Below, piece by piece: positions 1 to 9,895 of a stretch of DNA of 64,000 nt. Below the pieces are notes generated by a model. It saw only the letters and a program-made list of their open reading frames with translations, was not told the origin of the DNA and searched no databases. Source of the DNA: Simkania sp. (GTDB taxonomy: Bacteria; Chlamydiota; Chlamydiia; Chlamydiales; Rhabdochlamydiaceae); contig JAGXTH010000086.1 in NCBI GenBank assembly GCA_018333475.1, positions 62,001 through 126,000 of the forward strand. The letters are read 5' to 3'. Numbering within the stretch: the first letter of the stretch is position 1; every line of letters starts with the position of its first letter. Both the position numbers and the translations under genes were made by a program.

Positions 1-1
1 T

Positions 2-565
2 TCAGAAATACTCGGACAAATCTATTCTTGTCGCCTATTTTACGGTAACGGCACTGCAAGGGATGTGCGAAATTCCCCCTGGCGAGATAAACACACTGGT
101 GTACTAAAAGACTTAGGATCCCATCTTCTGGATACAGTTTTTTTCTGGTTTGGCAACCATTCTTACAATTTCCGCGTACTGAGATCTCATAATTTTGAAA
201 ATACTAGCCCCGATCATGTGGTCATTGGCTCAGAAAATGTTTATGCAATTGACCTAGAAATGTCTTTACTAAGCTGGAAAAACCATTTTACATGCGATCT
301 CATATGCGAAAGAGGCTCTGCACATATCGAGTCACTATGCAAATGGGGCCCTAGTCAATTTGTGCTGCGTCACAGAAAATTGCCTAGTGGCAAACCTACA
401 GAAGAATCGATAACGCTAGTCCAGTCAGACCCTACTTGGGAGATAGAGTACAAATATTTTAGAAAAATTTGCGAAACGGCTCACTCAAATATTGCTAATG
501 ATCTTATGATCAATGCCATTCTGCAAAATCTGACATCAGAAGTTCTATTAGGAATAAAAAAATGA
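2..565 (+). CDS. Gfo/Idh/MocA-family oxidoreductase, C-terminal part (5' truncated by window edge)
   Basis: Frame is open to the left edge; translation SEILGQIYSCRLFYGNGTARDVRNSPWRDKHTGVLKDLGSHLLD resembles the GNG..DVR.SPWRD.G.G.L.DLGSHL.D block of this family. Confidence 0.8.
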   Translation, partial: SEILGQIYSCRLFYGNGTARDVRNSPWRDKHTGVLKDLGSHLLDTVFFWFGNHSYNFRVLRSHNFENTSPDHVVIGSENVYAIDLEMSLLSWKNHFTCDLICERGSAHIESLCKWGPSQFVLRHRKLPSGKPTEESITLVQSDPTWEIEYKYFRKICETAHSNIANDLMINAILQNLTSEVLLGIKK

Positions 566-1827
566 CCTCGTTGACGATTGCTTACGTAGGTATGACGCAC
601 CTTGGGCTTATCTCTGCCGTTGGAGCTGCAGAAAAAGGCTTTAATGTTGTGTGTTTTGATCCTGATAAACATCAAATTGAGCTTTTGAAGGCAAAAAAGC
701 TCTCTATTGTTGAACCATCTTTGCCCCAATTGCTAGAAAAAAACTTAGAGCGGTTACATTTCACCTGCAATCCAATAGATCTTAACCTCTGCGATCTTGT
801 CTACATAGCTCCAGATGTTCCCACTAATGAATTAGGACAAAGCGACTTCACCAAAATTCATGAATTGATCGATCTCGTTTCTAATTTCTTAAATAAAGAA
901 TCCTTTCTTATAATCTTGAGTCAAGTCTCGCCTGGCTTTACACGTAAACTTGTATGGCCAAAATCACAATTATTCTATCAAGTGGAAACTCTGATCTTTG
1001 GGCAGGCCATAGAAAGAACCTTAAATCCTGAACGATTTATTCTGGGCGCCTCTGAACCAAGTAGGCCAGTCCCCATAAAGCTTTCGATATTTTTACAAGC
1101 CTTTGACTGTCCGATCTTCCCCATGCGTTACGAAAGCGCTGAACTCTCTAAAATAGCTATCAACATGTTCCTTGTTTCTTCTATAACCACAACTAATACC
1201 ATTGCCGAACTCTGTGAAAAAATAGGTGCTAATTGGAGTGAAATACTTCCTTCTTTACAACTGGACAAACGAATCGGAAAACATGCATATCTAGCACCTG
1301 GCCTAGGAATTGCAGGCGGTAATTTAGAAAGGGACATGGCAACATTTTGCTCTCTAGCAGATCTTCATGGAACAGATGCTGGGGTAGTGAGGGCCTGGAA
1401 ATACAATGCCAATCACCGATGTGATTGGGTGCTAGAAAAAATCCACGAATGCATCTTGCCACGTAAAAAATGTCCTATTTTTGCTATTTTAGGCCTTTCC
1501 TATAAAAAAAACACTGCGTCAATTAAAAATTCTCCATCCCTTGCTTTGATTTCTTGTCTACGTGATTTTACAATTCAAGCTTTTGACCCAGCGGTTAAGT
1601 CCCTACCTGATTGTTATTCTGCTATTCAATCTGTAAATTCTTCTGTCGAAGCTTATCAAGGCGCAGATGTCTTGATCATTATGACACCTTGGGATGAGTT
1701 TCGAAACCTCTCTCCCCATGACCTAGCTAAAGCGCTCAACGAGAAAACTGTCATAGACCCTTATGGCGTTATGGATGAATCGACATGCATCTCTGCAGGC
1801 CTTAATTATCACCGACTCGGAGTCTAA
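562..1827 (+). CDS. UDP-glucose/GDP-mannose dehydrogenase family protein
   Basis: 421 aa; N-terminal Rossmann IAYVGMTHLGLISAVGAAEKGFNVVCFDPD, plus central and C-terminal UDPGDH-like segments (GLGIAGGNLERDM; AILGLSYKKNTASIKNSPSL); ATGA overlap with upstream gene. Confidence 0.85.
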   Translation: MTSLTIAYVGMTHLGLISAVGAAEKGFNVVCFDPDKHQIELLKAKKLSIVEPSLPQLLEKNLERLHFTCNPIDLNLCDLVYIAPDVPTNELGQSDFTKIHELIDLVSNFLNKESFLIILSQVSPGFTRKLVWPKSQLFYQVETLIFGQAIERTLNPERFILGASEPSRPVPIKLSIFLQAFDCPIFPMRYESAELSKIAINMFLVSSITTTNTIAELCEKIGANWSEILPSLQLDKRIGKHAYLAPGLGIAGGNLERDMATFCSLADLHGTDAGVVRAWKYNANHRCDWVLEKIHECILPRKKCPIFAILGLSYKKNTASIKNSPSLALISCLRDFTIQAFDPAVKSLPDCYSAIQSVNSSVEAYQGADVLIIMTPWDEFRNLSPHDLAKALNEKTVIDPYGVMDESTCISAGLNYHRLGV

Positions 1828-1839
1828 TTTGGAGTTTCT

Positions 1840-2745
1840 ATGAATACACTAAAACATACATGGCCAGCTAGTCAGAAACCTGAACGCGTTGTCATCTTAG
1901 GTGCTGCGGGTTTTATAGGAAAAGCCTTAGTACGTCTCTTAGAAAAAGAACACTTTAATATTCTAGCCTTGGGACGTCCTGAATTAGATTTATTAGCAAA
2001 AGATGCTGCAAGAAAATTAAGCACTTTATTAAGACCGACAGATGCTCTTGTTTTTTTGTCAACACTCACCCCTGACAGAGGGCGCGGAATCGATGCTTTT
2101 GTCAAAAATATTCAGATGGCAGAAACTGTATGTTATGCCATAGCAAATACTCCCCTCTCCCATGTGGTTTATTTAAGTGCAGATACAGTATATCCATTAC
2201 ATAGAGGTCTTATCTCTGAAGAAAGCCCAACCGATCCTGAAAACCTCCACGGGGCCATGCATCTAGCCAGAGAATATATGGTTAAAGCAACAACTACTGC
2301 ACCTGTGGCTCTCCTCCGTTCAACTCTTATCTACGGTCTAGAAGATACACATAATTCTTATGGCCCTAACAGAATGCGCCGAATGGCTTTAAAAGAGGGA
2401 AAAATCTCCTTATTTGGCAATGGGGAAGAATATAGAGATCACATTTTTATAGATGATCTAATAACTCTTATTGTTCTAACACTGTTACATCGGAGTGTCG
2501 GGATTCTTAATCTGGTTACTGGTCAATCCATTACTTATCTAGAACTTGCAAAAAAAATTGCCGCTTTATTTAACCAACAAGTTGAAGTTTTGTATACAGA
2601 AAGAAGCAATCCAATTACCCATCGTCATTTTGATGCAAGTGCGATTTATAAAACTTTTCCCTCTTTCTGCTTTACACCAATCGATAACAACTTAAAAACG
2701 ATACATGAAGAAGAACTAAGAAGCAGTGTTTGCTCTTATAGATGA
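1840..2745 (+). CDS. NAD-dependent epimerase/dehydratase family protein
   Basis: VVILGAAGFIGKALVRLLE nucleotide-binding motif; SDR-type layout. Confidence 0.8.
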   Translation: MNTLKHTWPASQKPERVVILGAAGFIGKALVRLLEKEHFNILALGRPELDLLAKDAARKLSTLLRPTDALVFLSTLTPDRGRGIDAFVKNIQMAETVCYAIANTPLSHVVYLSADTVYPLHRGLISEESPTDPENLHGAMHLAREYMVKATTTAPVALLRSTLIYGLEDTHNSYGPNRMRRMALKEGKISLFGNGEEYRDHIFIDDLITLIVLTLLHRSVGILNLVTGQSITYLELAKKIAALFNQQVEVLYTERSNPITHRHFDASAIYKTFPSFCFTPIDNNLKTIHEEELRSSVCSYR

Positions 2746-2776
2746 GCAAACACCCATGAATTATAAGGATGAGATT

Positions 2777-3772
2777 ATGGGTAAACGATACGCAGTTTTA
2801 GGTGGCGGTGGATCTTTTGGAGTGCATACATGTAAATATCTCCTCGAACACCCAGATACAGAGCGAGTTATCTCTGTTGGACGTAATAATCCTAAACCAG
2901 AGCCTTTCACGCTAAATGTTGGAACAAATGATGCTAGATATTCTTATCATTCGTATCATGTAACTTATGAACTAGATTTAATGCTGGATTTATTAGATCG
3001 AGAAAAACCTGAAACTATAGTCAATTACGCCGCACAAGGTGAAGGAGCTGTTTCCTGGAAAAATTCGTGGCGCTTTTTCGAGACAAATTCAATGGCTTTG
3101 GCGCGTTTAACAGAAGAGCTTATGAAACGTAGCTATCTTAAACGTTTTATTCAAATCGGTACTTCCGAGCTCTATGGTTCAGTAAATATCCCAGCCAAAG
3201 AAGATGCTCCTATTAAACCTTCAAGTCCCTATGCCGCTTCAAAGGCCGCTTTTGACCTTCATCTTATTTCTATTCACAATGTTCTAAAATTTCCGATGAA
3301 TATCATCCGTCCTTCTAATGCTTACTGTGCTGGCCAGCTTCTACATCGAGTTATTCCCAAAGCTGTGATTTGCGCATTAATGGGGAAAAAACTGCCCTTA
3401 CATGGTGGGGGACGAGCTGAAAAATCCTACATTCATGCTAAAGATTTGGCTCGTGCCATCTATTTGGTTAGTGAAAAAGCCCCTCTAGGCGCTGTTTACA
3501 ATGCCGGACCTGAAGCACCTACTTCAATACGTACTCTTGTAGAAACCGTGGCTAATGTTATGGGCTTGCCCTTTGAAGAATTATGTACAGTTACTGAAGA
3601 TCGTCTGGGACAAGATTCAAGATACTGGCTTGATTCCAGTGCTATTAAAAAGGACGTGGGATGGGAACCTCAAATTTCTTTAGAAGAAGGCGTAAAAGAA
3701 GTTGTTGAGTGGGGGAAAAAGTACCTACACCATCTAAAAGAGTGGCCTTTAGACTATACTATGCGAGCTTAA
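2777..3772 (+). CDS. NAD-dependent epimerase/dehydratase (extended SDR)
   Basis: YAVLGGGGSFGVHTCKYLL, SSPYAASKAA (YxxxK); start moved from 2726 to ATG 2777, which follows an AAGGA-like RBS. Confidence 0.85.
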   Translation: MGKRYAVLGGGGSFGVHTCKYLLEHPDTERVISVGRNNPKPEPFTLNVGTNDARYSYHSYHVTYELDLMLDLLDREKPETIVNYAAQGEGAVSWKNSWRFFETNSMALARLTEELMKRSYLKRFIQIGTSELYGSVNIPAKEDAPIKPSSPYAASKAAFDLHLISIHNVLKFPMNIIRPSNAYCAGQLLHRVIPKAVICALMGKKLPLHGGGRAEKSYIHAKDLARAIYLVSEKAPLGAVYNAGPEAPTSIRTLVETVANVMGLPFEELCTVTEDRLGQDSRYWLDSSAIKKDVGWEPQISLEEGVKEVVEWGKKYLHHLKEWPLDYTMRA

Positions 3773-3782
3773 TTGACCGACC

Positions 3783-3820
3783 TTGCATACGTTTTTGATT
3801 AAGAATTGAAACGTATGCAA
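3783..3820. promoter_or_regulatory. Perfect 12-bp inverted repeat (ttgcatacgttt-N14-aaacgtatgcaa) between epimerase and FkbM genes
   Basis: Direct reading; no following T-tract, so more operator/leader-like than a classical terminator. Confidence 0.45.
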
Positions 3821-4717
3821 AATACACCGTTAAAAATTGCAAATGAGAATATTATGCAAAACACCTCTAATATTTTAGACGCTATAATTTTTGGATTGCC
3901 GACGATTAAGGATCACCATTGCACTACTAGCGCGCCGTATGCCTTACTAAAGCACATTGCACGACATGAAATAACCTCCTTATTTTCTTCGTCAGACACA
4001 GAAGCCAAGTCTTTCGGACCTTTTGGAACTCTAGCTTTCCCTTATCATAAAATGGGTGCTATCGATTCCTTGGATTTATTCGGACTAGATGAATTAATTA
4101 TTTTTAGTTTCTACTGGATAAACCGCAATCGCTACCGACGAGTATTGGACATTGGGGGAAATATTGGGCTCCACTCCATCGTTATGAGTCGATGTGGCTA
4201 TGAAGTAAAAGTCTTTGAGCCCGACTATATCCATTTTAAAAAACTCATCGAAAACTTGTCATTAAATAAGAGCACTAATGTTAACCCCATTCAAGCAGCA
4301 GTATCCACTAAAACAGGAACAGCCGAATTCGTAAGAGTGCTCGGCAATACGACATCTAGCCATCTAGAAGGCTGTAAGAACCCCTATGGGGACTTAGAAA
4401 AAATCACAGTAAATATTGAAAGCTTCAAAGATTTGATCCACTCTGTTGATCTCATTAAAATGGACGTAGAAGGTCACGAAAAGGATCTTATTTTATCTAC
4501 AACTGCAGAAGACTGGTCTCATCTGGATGCTATCATTGAAGTCGGATCTAAAGAAAATGCAAAGGCTATCTTTGACCATCTGCAAAAAATCCATGTCAAT
4601 GCCTTTGCCCAGAAAAAGAATTGGGCAAAGGTATCTTTTTTAGAAGATATGCCTATAAGCCATAAAGATGGATCTTTATTCATTTCCACAAAAAATGAAA
4701 TGCCCTGGTCTGCATAA
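3806..4717 (+). CDS. FkbM family methyltransferase
   Basis: RRVLDIGGNIGLHSIVMSRCGYEVKVFEPD and VDLIKMDVEGHEKDLIL; true start may be ATG 3815 or 3854. Confidence 0.85.
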   Translation: MKRMQNTPLKIANENIMQNTSNILDAIIFGLPTIKDHHCTTSAPYALLKHIARHEITSLFSSSDTEAKSFGPFGTLAFPYHKMGAIDSLDLFGLDELIIFSFYWINRNRYRRVLDIGGNIGLHSIVMSRCGYEVKVFEPDYIHFKKLIENLSLNKSTNVNPIQAAVSTKTGTAEFVRVLGNTTSSHLEGCKNPYGDLEKITVNIESFKDLIHSVDLIKMDVEGHEKDLILSTTAEDWSHLDAIIEVGSKENAKAIFDHLQKIHVNAFAQKKNWAKVSFLEDMPISHKDGSLFISTKNEMPWSA

Positions 4718-4735
4718 CACCCCTTAGAAAATAAG

Positions 4736-6035
4736 CAGGGCGATTTAACTAAAAATTTTTGATAGCAGATCAGGTAACATGGCATAGTAAACACCTCAAA
4801 TTTAAGAAAGTTCTATGTCACGCCGCAAACCAATTGATACCAAAATCCTGGAAGCCAGCAAGGAATTTAATGCCGGGGTCTTTGCAGAGACAGTTAAGGG
4901 GGCGTTTGCCGACTTGCCTGATTATCGACGTAATCAAAACCGAGTACTGTATCCTGTTTGGTATCTGTCTCTTGTAGTTCTTTGTGGTTTTTTTTGTAGA
5001 TGCAACACGATCGAGGAAATTGCTGACTATGCTGATCTTCAAGAAGACTGGTTTTCCTCTCTCCTTGGAGAGAGAGTCTCAGCTCCTTCTCATGGCGCTC
5101 TTTGGTGGTTTTTGGTAAACCCCCCCGCCGGGGCTCTTAGGAGCTATATTCAAAAATGGTTCGGAAAAATTCCAGGCGCATTGAAGGATCAGCTATTGGC
5201 GATCGATGGCAAAAGATTGAGGGGTGCTAATTTCCTGGATCATATCACCCACGTAGTAGAATTATTTGCTGCAGAAGATCGATTATGCCTTGCAGTAGAA
5301 AAAGTTCCCGATAAAACGGTTGAGAAAAGTACCTTGCCGATCATTCTGGAACAGGTAGATGTAGAAGGAGCGATTATTTCAGGGGATGCGCATTTCACTG
5401 TACCCGAATCAGCAGAACGTATCGTTGATGCAAAAGCAGATTATCTGCTAGCTGTGAAGGACAATCAGCCCTCTCTTTGCGCTGAGATGGGAAATTTTTT
5501 CGATCAAGCTCATGCAATTGAATGGGACGAACTTCCTCATTCATTTCATCAAGAAATAGACAAAGGTCATGGTCGCATCGAAACTCGAGAAGTTCGAGTC
5601 GTGGAAGATTTGGACTGGTTGCCTAATGCCGGCAAGTGGAAAAACTTGGCTTGTCTCGTCGAGGTTCGCTCGACAAGACAAAAAATCGGATCAGCTACCA
5701 ATGAAGTTTTCAGACGGCTTTATATTTCCAGCCGTCGAGCATCCGCAAAGGATTTTGCTAAATGGGTCCGGCAGCATTGGAGCATCGAGAATAAATGCCA
5801 CTGGATAGCTGATGTAATTTTCGAGGAGGATGATAATTTAATGGATCGAGGATACAGTGCAGAGAACATGGGTCTGTTTCGGCGTTTGTCCATGAATATA
5901 GCTGCGGTTGCTGATCCAGAGAGAGGACTTGCCGCTGTGAGACGAGCAGCAACTTTTAGTACTGGATACTTAAAGGGAATTTTGACAATTGTTTTCTGCA
6001 GAGCGGTGTCAAAAAATTTTAGTTAAATCGCCCTG
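4736..6035 (+). mobile_element. ISAs1-family-like insertion sequence with terminal inverted repeats
   Basis: cagggcgatttaactaaaaatttttga (left) pairs with tcaaaaaattttagttaaatcgccctg (right), flanking a transposase ORF; no matching target duplication seen. Confidence 0.9.
4815..6026 (+). CDS. ISAs1 family transposase (DDE_Tnp_1-associated type)
   Basis: DLPDYRRNQNRVLYPVWYLSLVVLCGFFCRCNTIEEIADYADLQEDWFSSLL; AIDGKRLRGA; VRQHWSIENKCHWIADVIFEEDDNLMDRGYSAENMGLFRRLSMNI. Confidence 0.93.
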   Translation: MSRRKPIDTKILEASKEFNAGVFAETVKGAFADLPDYRRNQNRVLYPVWYLSLVVLCGFFCRCNTIEEIADYADLQEDWFSSLLGERVSAPSHGALWWFLVNPPAGALRSYIQKWFGKIPGALKDQLLAIDGKRLRGANFLDHITHVVELFAAEDRLCLAVEKVPDKTVEKSTLPIILEQVDVEGAIISGDAHFTVPESAERIVDAKADYLLAVKDNQPSLCAEMGNFFDQAHAIEWDELPHSFHQEIDKGHGRIETREVRVVEDLDWLPNAGKWKNLACLVEVRSTRQKIGSATNEVFRRLYISSRRASAKDFAKWVRQHWSIENKCHWIADVIFEEDDNLMDRGYSAENMGLFRRLSMNIAAVADPERGLAAVRRAATFSTGYLKGILTIVFCRAVSKNFS

Positions 6036-6370
6036 ATGAAGAGCTGGAAAAATATCAAGTACAAGTAGTGGACATAAAAGACATTATTCAAGGTATCGAT
6101 CTGATCAAAATGGATGTAGAAGGTCATGAAAGCGCCATCCTCCTCGAATTAACGCCAGAGCAACTCAAACAAGTAGACATCCTCGTTGAGATTGGGTCTC
6201 TTGAAAATGCCAAAAGCATTTTCAATCACATCACCAAGGCGGGTGGTCACTTGTTTGCTCAGAAAAAAGGGTGGGGAAAAATCGACTCCCTAGATGAGAT
6301 GCCTACGAGTTATAGAGATGGCACTTTATTTATTTCATCGAAGCCTAAAATGCCCTGGGGGCTGTGTTGA
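6036..6370 (+). pseudogene. Truncated second FkbM methyltransferase (C-terminal half only, 5' part lost at IS edge)
   Basis: Reading from the IS edge: DEELEKYQVQVVDIKDIIQGIDLIKMDVEGHESAILL...GTLFISSKPKMPWGLC, colinear with the C-terminus of the gene at 3806..4717 (...GSLFISTKNEMPWSA). Confidence 0.8.
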
Positions 6371-7140
6371 GACTATTTAATCTCAATATTTATAGAGGAA
6401 AGTGTATTGATGAGATCATTTCCTTTATCAATGAGCAGAAATTCGATATTGTGCATTTGCAAGAGGTTGTGGGGAAGTCATTTAGTTATCCTGGAGTCGA
6501 TTGTTTTGCTGAAATAGAGAAGCATACAGGCCTTCGAGGAGAGTTGTTTACAATGTGGCACCATAAGGGGCATGAAAGCGGTCATTGTGGAAATGCCACA
6601 TTTTTTAAATCATCGCTCAAACTTAAAGAGAGTCTCGAATACCGCACAAAACCCTTCCTCGAAATGGAAGATCCCGATCTATATCCGACAGAAGATCACC
6701 CAAAGGGAGCTCTTTTTCTCCGTTTTGAAACAGGGGGAAAAGAGTTCTGGTGTATCAACGCTTATCTAGCATGGGGGCCGACCCCTTTCGATGAACCCTA
6801 CAAAGTGCGAGATGCCGAGTTGTTGGCAAAACAAATAGTTTCTCTTCAACATCCTTTCGTACTCTCCGGAGATTTTAACGTAGTCCCTGAGACAAAAGTC
6901 GTAAAACTCTTAGAGCCCTACGGACGAAATTTAACCTGTGAGTATGGTTTTTCTAATACTCTAAATCCCCACATGCATAAAGCTAAACATCTATTTCCCA
7001 AAGGATTGGCGGTAGATTTTGTCTTTGTGCATCCAAACATACAAGTGCACGAATACAAAAAATTAGATGCTGTTGAGTTGTCAGATCATATTGGATTGAC
7101 TCTCGACTTTTCCATTCTTTCAGAGGCAATTGCAAAATGA
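6364..7140 (+). CDS. Endonuclease/exonuclease/phosphatase family protein
   Basis: LFNLNIYRG, IVHLQEVVG, LSGDFNVVPET, LSDHIGLTLDF motifs. Confidence 0.8.
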   Translation: MLRLFNLNIYRGKCIDEIISFINEQKFDIVHLQEVVGKSFSYPGVDCFAEIEKHTGLRGELFTMWHHKGHESGHCGNATFFKSSLKLKESLEYRTKPFLEMEDPDLYPTEDHPKGALFLRFETGGKEFWCINAYLAWGPTPFDEPYKVRDAELLAKQIVSLQHPFVLSGDFNVVPETKVVKLLEPYGRNLTCEYGFSNTLNPHMHKAKHLFPKGLAVDFVFVHPNIQVHEYKKLDAVELSDHIGLTLDFSILSEAIAK

Positions 7141-8057
7141 CTTCGATTCGTTTATCTGTAGCCATGGCAAATTTCAACCATGCTCATTTTCTCGCAACTA
7201 GAATTCCTTCGATTCTGGAACAATTAGGTCCGAATGATGAATTTGTGATCGTAGATGATGGTTCTACGGATCACAGTGTAGCTTTAATCGAATCCTATGC
7301 TCACGCCGATGGCAGGATCAGGCTGATTCGCCATCTCAAAAATAGAGGGGTCATAGAGGCCGCCAATCGTTCATTTCAGGAGAGCAGAGGCAAATACCTA
7401 GTGTCCCTTTCAGCGGATGATCGCATCTTACCCGGATTTATAGACAAAACTATGAAGGTATTAGAAAATCATCCAGATATTGCCTTATGTTGCTCAAACT
7501 GTGCATTATGGTATGATGGGTTTCCCGATAAGGATCCCAGCCAAATTTATACGACCCCTCTTATTCCCGGAATTGAGAAGCCCACTGTTTTCCTTCCTAG
7601 CCAAATCACTAGAGTGTTTAGCAAAACGCCCTTTTGGATTCCTGGACACACGTCGATTATAAAAAGGGACTTATTGCATAAATATGGCGGAATGGATGCT
7701 GGATTGGGTTATCTTTGCGATTGGTTTTTAATCCATTCTATAGCCTTTTTTCACGGAGCGGCCTACATACCAGAAGATTTATCTGTATGGAGACAGGATA
7801 TCGACAGTTATAGCAAACAAGCTTCACCAGATTATGTATCTAGAATTGAGATGAGGATTTTTGGACTTTTATGCGAAAAAGAGAGAAAATCGCTGCGAAA
7901 AAAATTTAGAAAATCTGGACTTCTCCGTCTTTATGTTCGCAAAAGATTTTTTCAGCTTTGTGTCTTTCCTCGTTACTGGGACTTTATCCTTTTTTTTCTA
8001 ATAAGAGGTGTCAAAAATCGTTGTAAGAGACTGTTTACAAAGAGGACAAAGATCTGA
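7137..8057 (+). CDS. Glycosyltransferase family 2
   Basis: LSVAMANFNHAHFLATRIPSILEQLGPNDEFVIVDDGSTDHS; RGKYLVSLSADDRI. Confidence 0.88.
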   Translation: MTSIRLSVAMANFNHAHFLATRIPSILEQLGPNDEFVIVDDGSTDHSVALIESYAHADGRIRLIRHLKNRGVIEAANRSFQESRGKYLVSLSADDRILPGFIDKTMKVLENHPDIALCCSNCALWYDGFPDKDPSQIYTTPLIPGIEKPTVFLPSQITRVFSKTPFWIPGHTSIIKRDLLHKYGGMDAGLGYLCDWFLIHSIAFFHGAAYIPEDLSVWRQDIDSYSKQASPDYVSRIEMRIFGLLCEKERKSLRKKFRKSGLLRLYVRKRFFQLCVFPRYWDFILFFLIRGVKNRCKRLFTKRTKI

Positions 8058-8775
8058 TGGCCAGAAAAGACTCCAAGTCAGGGAAATTGCATGAAAAATT
8101 TTGAACCCTTTTGACAAGGAATTCTTTATACTCGATTGTAAACTTGCAAACTGTAGGTAAGTCCTTCAACCTTTCCCCAAGGGTCATGCTCAGTTGCTTT
8201 TGGATTCGAGTTGGTTCTTTTGCCAAAGGAGTTTCTCCTTTCTTGGGACGACCTTTCTTTTTTGTTGGCGGGGTTTCAACCTCTACTGGGATTTCCTTTT
8301 TTGCGGGTTTTTCGCGAGCCTCGATGGCAGTTGCATCTCTGGAGAGATGTCTTGAGATTGTTCCTGAGCAACTTTTTTTGATGAGGGCTTCGTGAATTTG
8401 TTGAGGAAGCCCTGCCTCAGCAAATTTGGCAAAGACTCTCGAAAACACAGATTCGCTTGGAATGTGCTTTCGGGTCTCGAAACCACAGATAAGCCGCAGA
8501 TGCCTGTCTGAATGAAGACGTTCGATGAGGTGGAAGTTGTTGGCAGCCCCAAAAACGACTTGGAGATGAATGCATTTAAAATCTCACGGCGGGATTTTGG
8601 CGGACGCCCGGCATGGTTCAGGAAGCGGGACTTTTTGAGAGTGTATAGTTTGTAGGACGTAAGAGAGTCCTATAAGGGTTTTTGGAATAGGTCCCGCCTC
8701 GTGCTCGAGGTCGGGAAAAAAGGTTCGTTGAATTTGATGAAGACCATGTGATATAAACGTGAGAAGTTTGTTCAT
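8035..8775 (-). pseudogene. Decayed transposase (IS1182/IS5-like, DUF772-type)
   Basis: Minus-strand frames join as ..HLRLICGFETRKHIPSESVFSRVFAKFAEAGLPQQIHEALIKK...SRDATAIEAREKPAKK...KKKGRPKKGE...RIQKQL with frame breaks and no DDE core. Confidence 0.7.
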
Positions 8776-8878
8776 TGCCCTGCTCTTGTGTCGTTCTAAG
8801 CAGACAACATTTTAGGGTAGGGCGTGACTTTTTAAAAAGTTTTTGCTTTTACAAAGCCTCGACGAAGGAAGGGTTTTG

Positions 8879-8971
8879 CAACTGCCTCACGAGATAAATC
8901 TTCAGCAGATTAATCAATTGCTTGAAGAACTTGAATTAGGGAAAGTAGCCAGAGACATGATCGCTTTTTAA
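8879..8971 (+). pseudogene. Possible 3' remnant of a zinc-type alcohol dehydrogenase
   Basis: Frame reads LQLPHEINLQQINQLLEELELGKVARDMIAF*, resembling the extreme C-terminus of MDR/ADH proteins; nothing upstream is intact. Confidence 0.35.
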
Positions 8972-8977
8972 TGAGGA

Positions 8978-9895
8978 ATGATGTCGCAGATCCGTCTCTC
9001 TGTAGCAATGGCCAATTACAATCATGGGATGTTTCTTGAAGAAAGAATTTCTTCAATTTTAGAGCAATTAGAGGCCGACGATGCGTCAACGGATCAGAGT
9101 GTTTCAGTCATTGAGAAATTTGCGGTGATAGACACGCGCGTACGACTAATCTGTAATACTCAAAATATGGGTGTAGTTAAGTCAGCAAATAGGGCCTTTT
9201 CATCCAGTAGAGGTAGATATCTTTGTTCATTATCGGCGGGTGATAGGATATTGCCAGGCTTTATTGATAAAACTTTAGGTGTTTTACTAGAGCAACTTGA
9301 TATAGCGATCTGTTGTTCCGCATGTGCAATATGGTTTGATGGTTTTCCGGATAAGGATCCTCAAGAAGTATATGTGGATCCCTTAATTGATAATGCCAAA
9401 GAGATTTTGGTGTTTCGACCTCAGCAGGTAGTGAAAATTTTTCGTACAACTTCATTCTGAATCCCAGGACACACTTCGATCATGCGCAGAGATTTAGTGT
9501 TGGACATAGGAGGCTTAGATGAAAGGCTCGGGCATCTCTGTGATTGGTTCTTGCTGCATTCTATGGCACTTTTCCACGGAGTAGCTTATATTCCAGAGGC
9601 TCTTTCGGTATGGCGTCAAGATATGAAAAGTTATAGTAAAAAACTTGAGAAAAGCCGGAAGTGTAATGCTAAATTTCACATGAAGATATTTGATTTGTTA
9701 TGTGAAAAAAATCATACGCGTTTGAGATCCTTGTTCAGAAGGCCAGGTATTCTTCGTGTTCATATTCGTAAGAGTTTTAACAAGCTTCTTTGGCGCCCAT
9801 CCTATTGGGATTTTCTGGTTTTTTATGCTTTGCAAGTAATAATAAATCGTGGAGTGAAGTATGGGCGTATGCTAACCAGGAAAAATAAGTCATGA
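8978..9895 (+). pseudogene. Glycosyltransferase family 2, paralogue of 7137..8057, with internal deletion and in-frame TGA
   Basis: 8978..9460 and 9482..9895 are in the same frame and colinear with the upstream GT2; TGG of ..PFWIPGHTSI.. is TGA here (9458-9460), and the FVIVDDGSTD region is shortened to DDASTD. Confidence 0.85.

Noticed and set aside
4736-6035. ISAs1-type element as part of an H-repeat/Rhs toxin system
   Set aside because: No Rhs core or YD repeats nearby; only an IS with TIRs and adjacent deletion is supported.
8111-8395. Plus-strand ORF in the transposase remnant
   Set aside because: Antisense shadow of the minus-strand transposase fragment, which has recognisable motifs.
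9458-9460. In-frame TGA read as tryptophan or selenocysteine recoding
   Set aside because: The paralogue has TGG here, but the gene also carries an independent 7-codon deletion in the GT2 nucleotide-binding strand; other genes in the window use TGA as a normal stop (e.g. dus, paralogue A).
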